Notes under the pieces: generated by a model
Database searches by the model: none
What the model was told of the DNA's origin: nothing
The model's input: only the letters and a program-made list of their open reading frames with translations
Part shown: positions 63,740-64,000 of the stretch, piece after piece
Layout of the letters: the number at the start of each line of letters is the position of its first letter
How positions within the stretch are numbered: the first letter of the stretch is position 1
Source: Galactobacter valiniphilus
GTDB taxonomy: Bacteria; Actinomycetota; Actinomycetes; Actinomycetales; Micrococcaceae
NCBI RefSeq assembly: GCF_003575975.1
Contig: NZ_QQXK01000003.1
Coordinates: forward strand, 1-64,000
Length of the DNA: 64,000 nucleotides
Direction: 5' to 3'
Position numbers and translations under genes: made by a program

Positions 63740-64000
63740 TCGTGGCGCCGCTCGTGGTGGCCCCGATCGTCTCCGCGGCCGCGCCGGGTACGGACGACGC
63801 GCCCGCGGCGGTGGCCGCAGCGGCGCCCGCCGCCCAGGAGCAGGCCGCACCCGTTGTCGCCGATGAGGCGCAGCCCGCCGCCGCGGCGCCGGCACCCGCA
63901 GCCCAGGAGGCCCCGGCCGCCGACGAGCCGGCGGAGGCATCGCAGCCGGCCACGCAGGAGGCTCCGGCCACGCGGGAGGCTCCGGCCTCCGACACCGCTG
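63682..64000 (+). CDS. Secreted Pro/Ala-rich protein (partial, runs off window)
   Basis: At least 106 residues, cut by the window edge. An N-terminal signal peptide is visible: basic VRVRRTLRPG, then a hydrophobic run AWAAAAALIVAPLVVAPIV and a likely signal-peptidase site after SAAA. The rest seen is low-complexity Ala/Pro/Glu/Gln sequence (AQEAPAADEPAEASQPATQE), typical of spacers in wall-anchored or wall-hydrolase exoproteins. GTG 63682 with AAGGAG upstream. Function cannot be told without the missing part. Confidence 0.65.
   Translation, partial: MRVRRTLRPGTAWAAAAALIVAPLVVAPIVSAAAPGTDDAPAAVAAAAPAAQEQAAPVVADEAQPAAAAPAPAAQEAPAADEPAEASQPATQEAPATREAPASDTA

Noticed and set aside
63770-64000. 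Apparent short tandem repeats of GCC/GCG and CAGGAGGC at the right edge
   Set aside because: They are in frame with the exported protein and encode its Ala/Pro/Glu spacer, so they are coding low complexity rather than an independent repeat element.

Overview
The window comes from a high-GC Gram-positive bacterium of the Actinomycetota, most likely order Micrococcales and close to the Micrococcaceae. The evidence is very GC-rich coding sequence on both strands, a mycothiol synthase gene (mshD) beside a GlnR-type regulator, a short adenylate kinase, a GlcN-type ribosomal gene order with tRNA-Trp just upstream of secE-nusG, EF-Tu and RpoB sequences of Micrococcaceae type, and absence of rpsD and rpsZ from the ribosomal clusters. 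The genus cannot be fixed from the sequence alone. I see no insertion sequence, integrase, prophage, CRISPR array or rRNA gene.

Layout. 1-5 kb: a half-length EamA-type exporter divergent from a LysR regulator, then a fused beta-phosphoglucomutase/GH65 phosphorylase. 5-7.6 kb: a tight operon of a small membrane protein, two MaoC-type dehydratase subunits and murB. 7.7-20.7 kb: housekeeping genes mostly on the minus strand: asd (flanked by a perfect 27-bp inverted repeat), thyA-dfrA, a GNAT protein, ppk-mutT1, mshD and glnR-like; then plus-strand nitrobindin and ygfZ genes; then pfkA and pspC. 20.8-28 kb: aspC, tRNA-Trp, secE-nusG, rplK-rplA, rplJ-rplL, with a reverse-strand thiolase. 28.5-41 kb: rpoB-rpoC, rpsL-rpsG-fusA-tuf. 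41-51 kb: S10 and spc ribosomal clusters. 51-58 kb: secY-adk-map, infA-rpmJ-rpsM-rpsK-rpoA-rplQ and truA. 59-64 kb: an accessory locus of two overlapping large LuxR-type regulators followed by a secreted Pro/Ala-rich protein cut by the window edge.

How it works together. Most of the window is the translation/transcription core: ribosomal proteins, RNA polymerase subunits, elongation factors, the Sec channel and methionine aminopeptidase, ordered in operons with stop/start overlaps (GTGA, ATGA, TGATG) and separated by strong GC-rich hairpin terminators. Promoters share a TAGACT-like -10 box. Several minus- and plus-strand single genes have that box exactly 6-7 nt before the start codon, which predicts leaderless mRNAs.

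The part most likely to hold something undescribed is the right end. Two translationally coupled LuxR-type regulators (one with a variant P-loop, one without any) sit upstream of a promoter carrying two copies of an 11-nt CTACGTAGTTC element 31 bp apart. The downstream secreted-protein gene has its ribosome binding site inside a hairpin and is overlapped by a short leader ORF with its own strong ribosome binding site.
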